Shown piece after piece: positions 46,004 to 54,850 of a stretch of DNA of 64,000 nt (the first letter of the stretch is position 1; every line of letters begins with the position of its first letter). A model generated the notes under the pieces. It saw only the letters and a program-made list of their open reading frames with translations. It ran no database searches and had not been told where the DNA came from. The stretch is from assembly GCA_041398605.1 (NCBI GenBank), contig JAWKUK010000005.1, positions 1-64,000 of the forward strand, written 5' to 3'. A program made the translations under genes and the position numbers. The stretch comes from JAWKUK01 sp041398605 (GTDB lineage Bacteria; Planctomycetota; UBA1135; GCA-002686595).

Positions 46004-46606
46004 CATCCGACGAGTCCGCCCAGTCGACGAGGCGCTCCGCGAGCGCTGTCTCGCGCGCATGAGGCGCATGTCGAACGCGCCCCGCGAGACGCCGATGCGG
46101 CGCGCAGCGTCCTCGATCGTGAGACCTTTGAAGTAAACGAGCTCGAGGCACTCGCGGTCGATCGGAGCGAGGAGGTTGACGACGACCTCGAGGGCCGTCC
46201 GCTGCTCCTCCGCCGCGAGCGCGCCGATCCCGCCGGTGGCAGCGAACGCGCCGGACAGCGCCATCGACTCGTCCGTCGAGAGTCGGGCGAGCGCGCGCTC
46301 GGGCCGCGCAGCGCGATTGACGAGCAGGCGCCACGCCGCGGTCCAGAGGTAGGCGCGCAGCCCGTTCGGGTCCTCGAAGCGCGGAGCGTCTTCGAGCCGC
46401 AGCCAGCGCAGGACCGCCTCCTGCGCGAGGTCGGACGCGCTCGTTGTGCCACTGAAGCCCGGCCCGACCTTGGCGCGGAGCCGCCGTGCGAGCGCGTCGA
46501 CCTCGCCGCGCAGGAGCTCGTCAAGCGCGTCGACGTCTTGCTCGTGCTGCCAGCGCGCCAGGAGGGCGCGCGCACGCTCGTCTTCGGGCTGCGGCGCCGG
46601 GTCCAT
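46004..46606 (-). CDS. ECF-type RNA polymerase sigma factor (3' end uncertain)
   Basis: From the ATG at 46606: a sigma-2 region (SASDLAQEAVLRWLRLEDA, GLRAYLWTAAWRLLVNRAAR) and a full sigma-4 helix-turn-helix (LLAPIDRECLELVYFKGLT, IEDAARRIGVSRGAFDMRLM), about 200 residues, the planctomycete ECF type. After RLMRAR the frame has no stop until 45467, running about 190 codons antisense to the kinase 3' end. A neighbouring frame reads more naturally (ETALAERLVDWADSSDE), so a frameshift near 46055 is likely, or the protein has an unusual tail. The end given is approximate. It converges with the kinase gene, its probable partner. Confidence 0.72.
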
Positions 46607-46810
46607 CCGTCGATTGTGGCCTTGCCCAGGGCGCCGCACAAGCCGCCCCAGGTCGCTCCCCAGCGGCCGCCGGACCGGACGTCGCCGCGTTCCTCGACGT
46701 GCGGCGCTGAAGGGGCGCGGATTGAGACGGGCGCTCGAAACCCGGGAACCGGCGGGCGCGTTCCGCGCCGAGGTGCAACGCTGGAGGGGGCGGCGACCGC
46801 GCGCCCTCCG

Positions 46811-48482
46811 ATGCAGACCTGCGACCGATCGAGCGCGCGCTGGGCGCGTGCCCTGGCTTCGTCCTTGTGCGCGTGTGTATGCGCGCTGGGCGCGGCGCGG
46901 CCGGCGTGGACGCAGACGCTGGGCGTGCCGGTCGCGCCGGCGGGCAACCCCATCACCGTGGACAAGGCGCAGCTCGGCAAGGCGCTCTTCTGGGACGAGC
47001 AGCTCTCGTCGTCGCGGACGGTGGCCTGCGGGACGTGCCACGTCTTGGAGGTGGGCGGGATCGATCCGCGCACGGCCTCCGCCGGGGGGCGCGCGACGCA
47101 CCCGGGGCCCGACGCGCTGTTCGGGACGGCTGACGACGTCCTAGCGTCTCCGGGGGTGCCGTTGGCGGACGCGCAGGGCGCCTACGTCTTCGACGCGCTC
47201 TTCGGGCTAGAGCCGCGGGTCACGCCGCGGCGCGCGCCGACGGTGATCAATGCGGCGTTCGCGCCGGAGCTCTTCTGGGATGGGCGCGCTTCGGGCACGT
47301 TCCACGACCCTGTGACCGGCGCGGTCGTCCTTGCGTCAGGGGCGGCGCTCGAGTCGTTGGTCGCGGAGCCGCCCGTCAACGTCGTGGAGATGGGCCACTG
47401 CGCTTGGAGCGACGTCGTCGCGCGCATCGAGGCAGTGGCGCCGCTGGCGTTGAGCCCGTCGGTCCCGGCGCCGCTCGCGGCGTGGATCGCGGGGCGCTCG
47501 TACGGCGAGCTCTATGCCGTCGCGTTCGGGACCCCGGACGTGACGGCCGCGAGGACGTGCATGGCGATCGCGACGTACCTGCGGACCCTCGTGTCCGACC
47601 AGACGCCGTACGACCAGTTCGTGGGCGGCGACCCGAACGCGCTGACGAGCATCGAGCAGGCGGGGCGGCTCGTGTTCCAGGCCGCGCACTGCGGCGATTG
47701 CCACGTGGAGCCCGCGCTCACCTCGCAAGGGTTCAAGTACACGGGCGTCCGGCCGCGCGCGGACGCTCGGTCGCTTCACGGTGTCCGGGGTCGTCACCGA
47801 GCGTGGCGCGATGAAGGTCCCGGACCTGCGCAACAGCACGCTGCGCGGGCCGTTCTTCCATACGGGCGGCAAGCCCACGCTCGACGACGTCCTCGACTTC
47901 TATTCGGTCGGCGGTGACTTCGAGGTCGGCGCGAACGATCTGACCGCGGCGCCGATCTTCGCCGCCAATCGCACGGCGCTGTTGGCGTTCTTGGAGCACG
48001 CGCTCACGGACCCGCGCGTCGAGCTGGGTCTGCCGCCGTTCGATCATCCGGCGCTTGCCGCGGGCACGGCGCGTGTGCCCTTTGTTTACGGCGCGGGTAC
48101 GCCGGGGCCGGCGGGGGTCGCGCCGAGCGTGCACGCCCTCGAGCCGACGCTGCTCGGGACACCGGACTTTACGGTCGGTATCAGCGGCGCGCGCGGCGGC
48201 GCGTTGGCGGGGTTCTTGCTGAGCCTCACGCAGGACGCCGCGGGGACGAGCTTTCTAGGCGCCATGTTGCACCTCGTTCAGACCCCGGGGACGCGCCTAT
48301 GGCGCTTAGCTGCGCTGAATGGCGCGGGCCCGAGCGGCGGCTGGGGTTCGGTCTCGTTCGCGCTGCCCGCGCCCGCAGTCTTTGCCGGGGTCCACCTCTA
48401 TGGACAATGGCTCGTCGTCGATCCGCACGCGGGCGGCGCGCTGACGGCGACGCCTGCGATCGAGCTCGTGCTCTTTGATTGA
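46811..48482 (+). pseudogene. Frameshifted MauG/cytochrome c peroxidase-like protein with C-terminal module
   Basis: The first frame (46811 to about 47765) holds a signal peptide and a di-haem peroxidase: LGKALFWDEQLSSSRTVACG with CGTCH, RAPTVINAAFAPELFWDGRA, and CGDCHVEPALTSQGFKYTG. Homology then jumps to another frame: RFTVSGVVTERGAMKVPDLR, NSTLRGPFFHTGGKPTLDD, up to a stop at 48482. One extra base (or two missing) near 47765 explains it. The end (GTPDFTVGISGARGGALAGF ... HLYGQWLVVDPHA) is another secreted module seen in planctomycetes. Either a recent pseudogene or a sequence error; all other features look maintained. Confidence 0.82.
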
Positions 48483-48809
48483 TCCTTAAGGGAGTTTGAG
48501 CGGGCAGGCAGCGCGAGCGAAGGCTGGTCTTTGCTGCGCGCTCCGTGCGATGTGAGAGGTCCGAGCGCCGCGCGAGTCTCGTTATTGGGACGCTCGTTAT
48601 GCGTGGTTCGGTGTGTCCAGATTCTGCAGTCTAAGAGTGACATTCTCCGTAGTCGTCCTCTGCGGAGTGGATACCATCGAGGAGCGCGCCGCGGTTGGAG
48701 AGCCGCGACCGCGCCCAGGCCTCGGCCGGGCACCTGCAATGGGTGCCGGTGCCCGCGGACCCTGAAGCCTGCCCAAGTCCTGCACACAAGAAAGAGAAGC
48801 TCGGAACCT
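48483..48809. other. Leader/intergenic region with a duplicated structured block
   Basis: 327 bases before the beta-helix gene. Bases 48671-48775 recur almost unchanged at 52608-52711 (one base fewer). The block can fold: GGCACC pairs with GGTGCC around tgcaatg, and CCGCGG-rich arms flank it. Weaker similarity reaches back to the shared attgggacgctcg near 48585. It could be a structured 5' leader; no promoter is clear. Confidence 0.6.
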
Positions 48810-50438
48810 ATGCACACGTTCCTCTCTCACCTGTCGGCGCTCCGGCGCTCCGGCGCTCCGGCGCCTCACCTCGCTAGACTCGTGGTGATCGCGAGCGCGA
48901 TCGCTACCACATCGTCGGCGCAGGTCCTGCGCGTCGACGACGATCAAACTTCGGCGACTCAGAATGGACTGAGCTGGGCCACGGCCTACCCCCGACTCGA
49001 GCAAGCGCTCGCGGAGGCGCTGGTGAAGAACACCAACGGGATGCCCGGGGACGACATCTCCGAGATCTGGGTCGCCCAGGGACGCTACGAACCCACCACG
49101 AACCCGACGGATCGAACCGCGAGCTTCGAACTGCTGCCAGGCGTCTCGGTCTACGGCGGGTTCGACGGGACGGAGACGAGTCGAGCTGCTCGGGCCGGGC
49201 TCTTCGACCAAACCCTGCTGTCTGGAGACATCGACGCCAATCCCGCAACGATCGCTCAGAACAGCTACCACGTTGTCTTGGTCGACGGCGCCATCGTCGG
49301 AGGGAGCTTGACCGGGCACTTCAGGTTGGATGGCTTCAGGGTGATGTTCGGCGCCGCTGTTTCGGGGAGCCCGTTTCTGGATCAGACCATCGGTGGAGGA
49401 GCGCTTGTCCGCGACGTGCCGCTGGGAACCGAAGTCGTGATCGCAAACACTCGCTTCGAGTCCTGCTTCGCGGTTGCCGGGGGCGGGCTCTTCGCGAAGA
49501 ACTCTGCCTACGTTGGGCTTGTACGCAGCAGCTTCGTGAGCTGCGTCGGATACTCGGCAACACCCGATGGCAGCGCGACCCCGCCGACGGGCGTTGGCGG
49601 TGGCATGGGCGCGACGGGCTGCAAGGAGGTCTACGCGTACAACACCGCGTTCACCAACAACCGGGCGAGCTATGGCGGCGGTGCTTGGGTACAGCCCTCT
49701 GGATCGGTCCTTGAAGGCGCACAGCCACAGATGCGGTTCGTGAACTGCCTGCTTGCCCAGAACACAGCGATCGCAGGCGGCGGTGCGGCGGTTTGGTCGA
49801 GTTTCAATACCCCAGCCGTGTTCGATTTCTGCACGATCGCGAACAATACCGCGTCGTCCGTCGGCGACGTACCGCCGCCGACCTTGCGATACGGTGGAGC
49901 GGGCATCCACACGTTCGACGGTTCGCACCTCGCCGTGCGCAGTTCCATCATCTGGGGCAACGTCGATCAGAACTCAGTGGCGGACAGCATCGGCGGCGCG
50001 GGCATCGGCTCGGGGCCTGCGCCTGTCACCGTGGTTACCTACTCGGACGTCGCGCTTCCAGGTGGTGCAGTCTGGAGCACGCCCGGAAGCTCGGCCAACA
50101 TCAACCAGGATCCATTGTTCGTGAGCGCGTCGACCGGGAACTTCCGCATCTCGGCCAACTCTCCGTGCATCGATGTTGCAGACGACATCGTGCTGCACTC
50201 GTTGGTGGGCGCGCCCAACTACGGCCCGGCGCCGACCAGCGAGTTCACACGCTCACTCGGAGACATCCTCGATGTCGATGAAGATGGCGTCTTCGAGACG
50301 GAGTACCTGCCGCTCGATCTGGACTTGCTGAACCGCGAGATGGACATCAGCACGGTGCCGAATGGACCTAGGGACTTCGCCATCTCGAACTTTGTCGCCG
50401 ACATGGGCTGCTACGAGTACCCGCTCGGCATTCCGTGA
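48810..50438 (+). CDS. Secreted right-handed beta-helix protein
   Basis: 542 residues. The long signal peptide ends near TTSSAQ. The mature part begins VLRVDDDQTSATQNGLSWAT, typical of planctomycete beta-helix proteins. Coils then follow with repeated VVIANTRFESCFAVAGGGLF, YAYNTAFTNNRASYGGGAWV and FVNCLLAQNTAIAGGGAAVW patterns (N-x-A-x-x-GGG turns, as in Chlamydia Pmp-like repeats). The end (FAISNFVADMGCYEYPLG) is a standard cap. An 8-bp repeat (cggcgctc x3) lies in the signal-peptide codons at 48835-48858. Function probably adhesion or carbohydrate binding, inferred. Its 3' end is duplicated at 52712. Confidence 0.85.
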   Translation: MHTFLSHLSALRRSGAPAPHLARLVVIASAIATTSSAQVLRVDDDQTSATQNGLSWATAYPRLEQALAEALVKNTNGMPGDDISEIWVAQGRYEPTTNPTDRTASFELLPGVSVYGGFDGTETSRAARAGLFDQTLLSGDIDANPATIAQNSYHVVLVDGAIVGGSLTGHFRLDGFRVMFGAAVSGSPFLDQTIGGGALVRDVPLGTEVVIANTRFESCFAVAGGGLFAKNSAYVGLVRSSFVSCVGYSATPDGSATPPTGVGGGMGATGCKEVYAYNTAFTNNRASYGGGAWVQPSGSVLEGAQPQMRFVNCLLAQNTAIAGGGAAVWSSFNTPAVFDFCTIANNTASSVGDVPPPTLRYGGAGIHTFDGSHLAVRSSIIWGNVDQNSVADSIGGAGIGSGPAPVTVVTYSDVALPGGAVWSTPGSSANINQDPLFVSASTGNFRISANSPCIDVADDIVLHSLVGAPNYGPAPTSEFTRSLGDILDVDEDGVFETEYLPLDLDLLNREMDISTVPNGPRDFAISNFVADMGCYEYPLGIP

Positions 50439-50470
50439 TCAACGCAGTCTGGGAGTGAATTGACCTCGTG

Positions 50471-50537
50471 GAAGTCGATTGACTTCATCGGCGCCGTGGG
50501 GCCCGCTGCCACGCAGTACGGCGGACCCACGGCGCCG
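50471..50537. promoter_or_regulatory. Paired inverted repeats upstream of first duplicated propeller
   Basis: A small hairpin GAAGTC-GATT-GACTTC (50471-50486) is followed directly by a perfect 12-bp stem CGGCGCCGTGGG / CCCACGGCGCCG (50489-50500 and 50526-50537) with a 25-base loop. They lie between the beta-helix stop and the propeller start and could terminate the first transcript or structure the second's leader. Confidence 0.6.
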
Positions 50538-50583
50538 CCCCAAGCATCTCCGTTCTAGCGTCTCTCGTTCGTGAGGTATTTCA

Positions 50584-52332
50584 GTGCATAAGTTGATTGG
50601 TTTGCTCGCTTTGGCGCTTGCCTTGGTTAGCGCGTCCCACGCCGCGCCGCAGACGTACGAAGACAGCTCCGTCACGACGTTGCGCCCAAGCATGTACGGC
50701 AACGAGTTTGGGAAGCGCGTGAAGATTGATGGGGAGTGGTGTGCCGTCAGTGACCCAATCACTCACCCGTATGCAAATGGCGCGTACAGCGGGGCGCTTG
50801 GAACGGTCTACCTTTACCGTCGGCAAGCGAGTGGTTGGGTGCTTCATCAGGTCGTCGAGCCGCCGCTCCCGCCCCCGGTCAGCGGGTACTTCACGAGCAT
50901 CGGAGGGTACATGGCGCTGGATGGCGATCGATTTGTGCTCGGGGGCACTACAGATGACTTGAACGGTGCGGCTGGCACCGTGTGGTACTACGAGTTCGAC
51001 GGCGTCCGGTGGAACCTCGAAGAGCGGATTGACCCCGAGCTCCCGGCACCGGACCTCTACTTCGGATTCGGTGTCGACCTTGATGGTCCAGACCTCTACA
51101 TCTCGGTGCTCGGGCTCGGGTTGGTTCATCCGACGCACAATGTTGCGCGGAGTGGCGTTGTGGAACGCTACCAGAGGATCGGTGGTGCTTGGACCAAGGT
51201 GGAGACGATCCAGCCTGTGTCTACAGCCATGTCGCCGTATTACTGCGCAAGCCGCTTTGCCCAGGATGGTGACGTCATGGCGATGGTCTGTTCGAGCGGG
51301 ACGGCTGGATGGCTGGACTGCTACTTACGAGTCTTCGAGGGTGGTCCCGGCAATTGGCAAGAGTCCGCGCTCGTCTCGGGCGTCGTGTACTTAACGGGTG
51401 TGGACGAGCGCTTTGGACAGTCGCTCGACGTGTGGGGAGATTGGGTCGCAGTGGGTATTCCCCTGTTTCAGTGGTCACTCCTTGGACCGCAACCCGGCGT
51501 GCCTGGGCAAGTGGCTATGTATCACCGCGTTGCTCCAGGTACGTGGGTGCTGCACCAGCTGCTCCGAGCGAGCAACGCTTGGTTTGGCACGCTCGGGACG
51601 CTCCAGTTCACGGATAGCTTCGGTATGTCTCTCGACATGGACGAGGGTCGCCTTCTGGTCGGCGCTCCGCAGGGCAAGAACGGCAACGGCACGCGGTTCT
51701 ACGGCCAGGCCTACATGTTCGAGCTGCAGAACGGACAGTGGGTGGAGACGGAGCGGTTCAGCGCTGCGACCAACGAGGCGGAGATCACAGGTGTCGGCAG
51801 CTTCGGCGACGGCGTCGGCCTGGACGGCCCCTACATCGTGGTCGGGGATCACCTCGGTCCGGAGCAGCCGGTGCCGAACTCCGCGCTGATCGGCCGCGCC
51901 TACTTCTACGAGCGCGCAGTCGGATCGACGACGTGCACCGGGGTGCCGAACAACTACGGGACACCAGCGACGTTGACCGCACGCGGCAGCGACGTGGCGC
52001 ACATCGGCGCGCTCGATTTTGTCGGGAGCTACCTGCCGCCGTTCTCGCCAGTCTTGATGGTGGGCGCGCCTGCGAGCGGGCTGGTGCTGCACCCGGGAGG
52101 GAGCGTCGGGAACCTGTGCTTGGGCGCTGGCGTCGTGCGCATCACGACGGGCGACGGCCCCGCGGACATCGCCGGGCGCTGGTTCGCCTCGCTCGACCTA
52201 CCCGACCCGGGCCAGCCCGGCGGCTTCGACGTCGTGTCCGGCTCGACGTGGCACTTCCAGCTCTGGTACCGCCAACCAGGCAACCCACCCCCGTCCAACT
52301 TCTCGAGCGCGATGGCGATCACGTTCGATTGA
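50584..52332 (+). CDS. Secreted FG-GAP-like propeller protein, duplicate copy A
   Basis: 582 residues from GTG 50584; GAGG lies 8-12 bases upstream. Signal peptide HKLIGLLALALALVSASHA. Propeller blades follow: FGKRVKIDGEWCAVSDPITH, MALDGDRFVLGGTTDDLNG, FGFGVDLDGPDLYISVLG, FGQSLDVWGDWVAVGIPL, FGMSLDMDEGRLLVGAPQG and FGDGVGLDGPYIVVGDHLG. The C-terminal module is the common one in shorter form (NLCLGAGVVRITTG, WHFQLWYRQPG). Copy B at 52960 is nearly identical at both ends and more divergent in the middle. A ligand-binding or adhesive role is inferred only from the fold. Confidence 0.85.
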   Translation: MHKLIGLLALALALVSASHAAPQTYEDSSVTTLRPSMYGNEFGKRVKIDGEWCAVSDPITHPYANGAYSGALGTVYLYRRQASGWVLHQVVEPPLPPPVSGYFTSIGGYMALDGDRFVLGGTTDDLNGAAGTVWYYEFDGVRWNLEERIDPELPAPDLYFGFGVDLDGPDLYISVLGLGLVHPTHNVARSGVVERYQRIGGAWTKVETIQPVSTAMSPYYCASRFAQDGDVMAMVCSSGTAGWLDCYLRVFEGGPGNWQESALVSGVVYLTGVDERFGQSLDVWGDWVAVGIPLFQWSLLGPQPGVPGQVAMYHRVAPGTWVLHQLLRASNAWFGTLGTLQFTDSFGMSLDMDEGRLLVGAPQGKNGNGTRFYGQAYMFELQNGQWVETERFSAATNEAEITGVGSFGDGVGLDGPYIVVGDHLGPEQPVPNSALIGRAYFYERAVGSTTCTGVPNNYGTPATLTARGSDVAHIGALDFVGSYLPPFSPVLMVGAPASGLVLHPGGSVGNLCLGAGVVRITTGDGPADIAGRWFASLDLPDPGQPGGFDVVSGSTWHFQLWYRQPGNPPPSNFSSAMAITFD

Positions 52333-52711
52333 CGTCGACCGGCGCAGCAGGCGCAGCTCGAGCGCTTGCTGCGCTGCTCAGGTGCGACGCACTGGGCGCG
52401 CGGCGCACAAGAGCGCTCCGGTGTCGAGCGCGCCGCCGAGGACCATCCAACCCATTCAGATGTTCGGTTGCGCCCATATTCCATTGGTCGTATAGGGCTT
52501 GAGCACGGTGGCAGTCCCATAATTGGGACGCTCGCATTGCACGGATCCGCGATGAAGGATCCGCCGACAAAGTGTGGCTTTCCCCGTAGTCGACCCGTGC
52601 AGGGTGTATACCATCGAAGAGCGCGCCGCGGTTGGAGAGCCGCGACCGCGCCCAGGCCTCGGCCGGGCACCTGCAATGGTGCCGGTGCCCGCGGACCCTG
52701 AAGCCTGCCCA

Positions 52712-52813
52712 GAGATGGACATCAGCACGGTGCCGAATGGACCAAGGGACTTCGCCATCTCGAACTTTGTCGCCGACATGGGCTGCTACGAGTACCCGCT
52801 CGGCATTCCGTGA
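52712..52813 (+). pseudogene. 3' remnant of a duplicated beta-helix gene
   Basis: The last 33 codons and stop of the beta-helix gene are preserved (ISNFVADMGCYEYPLGIP) without any of its body. An open frame runs in from 52574 through the leader block, but that part is not homologous to protein. It is a deletion scar inside the second duplication unit. Confidence 0.85.
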
Positions 52814-52863
52814 TCAACGCAGTCTGGGAGTGAATTGACCTCGTGGAAGTCGATTGACTTCAT

Positions 52864-52912
52864 CGGCGCCGTGGGGCCCGCTGCCACGCAGTACGGCGGA
52901 CCCACGGCGCCG
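52864..52912. promoter_or_regulatory. Duplicated long inverted repeat upstream of propeller copy B
   Basis: Same perfect 12-bp stem as at 50489-50537: arms 52864-52875 and 52901-52912, 25-base loop unchanged. The small GAAGTC/GACTTC hairpin precedes it here too. Confidence 0.6.
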
Positions 52913-52959
52913 CCCGCAAGCATCTCCGTTCTAGCGTCTCTCGTTCGTGAGGTATTTCA

Positions 52960-54714
52960 GTGCATAAGTTGATTGGTTTGCTCGCTTTGGCGCTTGCCTT
53001 GGTTAGCGCGTCCCACGCCGCGCCGCAGACGTACGAAGACAGCTCCGTCACGACGTTGCGCCCAAGCATGTACGGCAACGAGTTTGGGAAGCGCGTGAAG
53101 ATTGATGGGGAGTGGTGTGCCGTCAGTGACCCAATCACTCACCCGTATGCAAATGGCGCGTACAGCGGGGCGCTTGGAACGGTCTACCTTTACCGTCGGC
53201 AAGCGAGTGGTTGGGTGCTTCATCAGGTCGTCGAGCCGCCGCTCCCGCCCCCGGTCAGCGGGTACTTCACGAGTATCGGAGGGTACATGTCGCTGGATGG
53301 CGACCGATTTGTGCTCGGTGGTACCACAGATGACTTGAACGGTGCGGCCGGCACCGTGTGGTACTACGAGTTCGACGGCGCCCGGTGGAACCTCGAAGAG
53401 CGGATTGACCCGGAGTTCCCGCAACCGGACCTCTACTTCGGATTTGGTGTCGACCTTGATGGTCCAGACCTCTACATCTCAGTGCTCGGGCTCGGGTTGG
53501 TTCATCCGACGCACAATGTTGCGCGGAGCGGTTTTGTGGAACGCTACCAGAGGATCGGTGGTGCTTGGACCAAGGTGGAGACGATCCAGCCTGTGTCCAC
53601 AGCCATGTCGCCGTACTACTGCGCAAGCCGATTTGCCCAGGATGGTGACGTCATGGCGATGGTCTGTTCAAGTGGAACTGCGGGCTGGCTCGATACCTAC
53701 CTTCGAGTCTTCGAGGGTGGGCCCGGCAATTGGCAAGAGTCCGCGCTCGTCTCGGGCGTCGTGTACTTCCCTGGGACGAATGTGGACGAGCGCTTTGGAC
53801 AGTCGCTCGACGTGTGGGGAGATTGGGTCGCTGTCGGTGTCCCGCTGTTGAATTGGAACCCGCTGGGTCCTCACCCTGGTGCCCCAGGCCAAGTCGCGAT
53901 GTATCATCGCACAGCGCCAGGGACCTGGGTCCTGCACCAACTACTGCGAGCCAGTAACGCTTGGGCGGGAGTTCTTGGGACATATCCTGCGACAGACCGA
54001 TTTGGCTGGTCGCTCGACCTGGACGATGGTCGCTTGTTGGTCGGCGCTCCACAGGGCAAGAACGGCAACGGCACGCGGTTCTACGGCCAGGCGTACATGT
54101 TCGAGCTGCAGAACGGACAGTGGGTGGAGACGGAGCGGTTCGGCTCGGCAGTCACCGAAGCGGAGCTCTTTGTCGCCGGCAGCTTCGGCGACGGCGTCGG
54201 CCTGGACGGCCCCTACATCGTGGTCGGGGATCACCTTGGCCCGGAGCAGCCGGTGCCGAGCTCCGCGCTGATCGGCCGCGCCTACTTCTACGAGCGCGCA
54301 GTTGGATCGACGACGTGCACCGGGGTGCCGAACAACTACGGGACACCAGCGACGTTGACCGCGCGCGGCAGCGACGTGGCGCACATCGGCGCGATCGACT
54401 TCGTGGGGAACCACCTGCCGCCGTTCTCGCCAGTCTTGATGGTGGGCGCGCCTGCGAGCGGGTTGGTGCTGCACCCGGGCGGGAGCCTCGGGAACCTGTG
54501 CTTGGGCGCCGGCGTCGTGCGCATCACGACGGGCGACGGTCCGGCGGACATCGCCGGTCGGTGGTTCACCTCGCTCGACCTGCCCGACCCGGGCCAGCCC
54601 GGCGGCTTCGACGTTGTGTCCGGCTCGACGTGGCACTTCCAGCTCTGGTACCGCCAACCAGGCAACCCACCCCCGTCCAACTTCTCGAGCGCGATGGCGA
54701 TCACGTTCGATTGA
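52960..54714 (+). CDS. Secreted FG-GAP-like propeller protein, duplicate copy B
   Basis: 584 residues from GTG 52960, with the same upstream sequence and signal peptide as copy A. The first roughly 280 residues differ at only a few positions. Residues of about 285-400 diverge (VAVGVPLLNWNPLGPHPGAP against VAVGIPLFQWSLLGPQPGVP; WAGVLGTYPATDRFGWSLD against WFGTLGTLQFTDSFGMSLD), with many synonymous changes too. The last roughly 180 residues are again almost identical. Copy B has two extra residues near VYFPGTNVDERFG. Intact and probably functional. Confidence 0.85.
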   Translation: MHKLIGLLALALALVSASHAAPQTYEDSSVTTLRPSMYGNEFGKRVKIDGEWCAVSDPITHPYANGAYSGALGTVYLYRRQASGWVLHQVVEPPLPPPVSGYFTSIGGYMSLDGDRFVLGGTTDDLNGAAGTVWYYEFDGARWNLEERIDPEFPQPDLYFGFGVDLDGPDLYISVLGLGLVHPTHNVARSGFVERYQRIGGAWTKVETIQPVSTAMSPYYCASRFAQDGDVMAMVCSSGTAGWLDTYLRVFEGGPGNWQESALVSGVVYFPGTNVDERFGQSLDVWGDWVAVGVPLLNWNPLGPHPGAPGQVAMYHRTAPGTWVLHQLLRASNAWAGVLGTYPATDRFGWSLDLDDGRLLVGAPQGKNGNGTRFYGQAYMFELQNGQWVETERFGSAVTEAELFVAGSFGDGVGLDGPYIVVGDHLGPEQPVPSSALIGRAYFYERAVGSTTCTGVPNNYGTPATLTARGSDVAHIGAIDFVGNHLPPFSPVLMVGAPASGLVLHPGGSLGNLCLGAGVVRITTGDGPADIAGRWFTSLDLPDPGQPGGFDVVSGSTWHFQLWYRQPGNPPPSNFSSAMAITFD

Positions 54715-54741
54715 CGCGCGGTGTGGCTGCGCGAGACGGAT

Positions 54742-54784
54742 CCAGCGCGTGCATCAGAGCTTGAGGTGTGATGCTCGCGCCTGG
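54742..54784. terminator. Hairpin between convergent propeller B and VCBS genes
   Basis: Arms CCAGCGCGTGCATCA (54742-54756) and TGATGCTCGCGCCTGG (54769-54784) pair with one bulge and one mismatch. It lies 27 bases after the propeller stop and serves as a plausible terminator. Confidence 0.5.
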
Positions 54785-54850
54785 CGGGGTTCCAGGCCGC
54801 TTCTGTATGGATGGGACGACGAGCGAGCTGGTGTGGAGCTGACTTGCCCG

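Larger units (their letters stand above)
52333..52959. repeat. Second copy of leader block plus beta-helix 3' remnant and intergenic region
   Basis: 52608-52711 repeats the leader block of the beta-helix gene (48671-48775). At 52712 it joins directly to a copy of 50338 onward, so the bulk of the beta-helix gene (equivalent of 48776-50337, 1562 bases) is missing. 52712-52813 keep the last codons of the beta-helix gene (MDISTVPNGPRDFAISNFVA to the same stop). 52814-52959 duplicate the following intergenic region almost base for base. The upstream part, 52333-52600, is unique, and I see no gene in it. Confidence 0.88.

Noticed and set aside
52574..52813. 79-codon open frame as a real gene
   Set aside because: The first two thirds are the non-coding leader block and only the last 33 codons are homologous to the beta-helix gene. 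It is a deletion scar.
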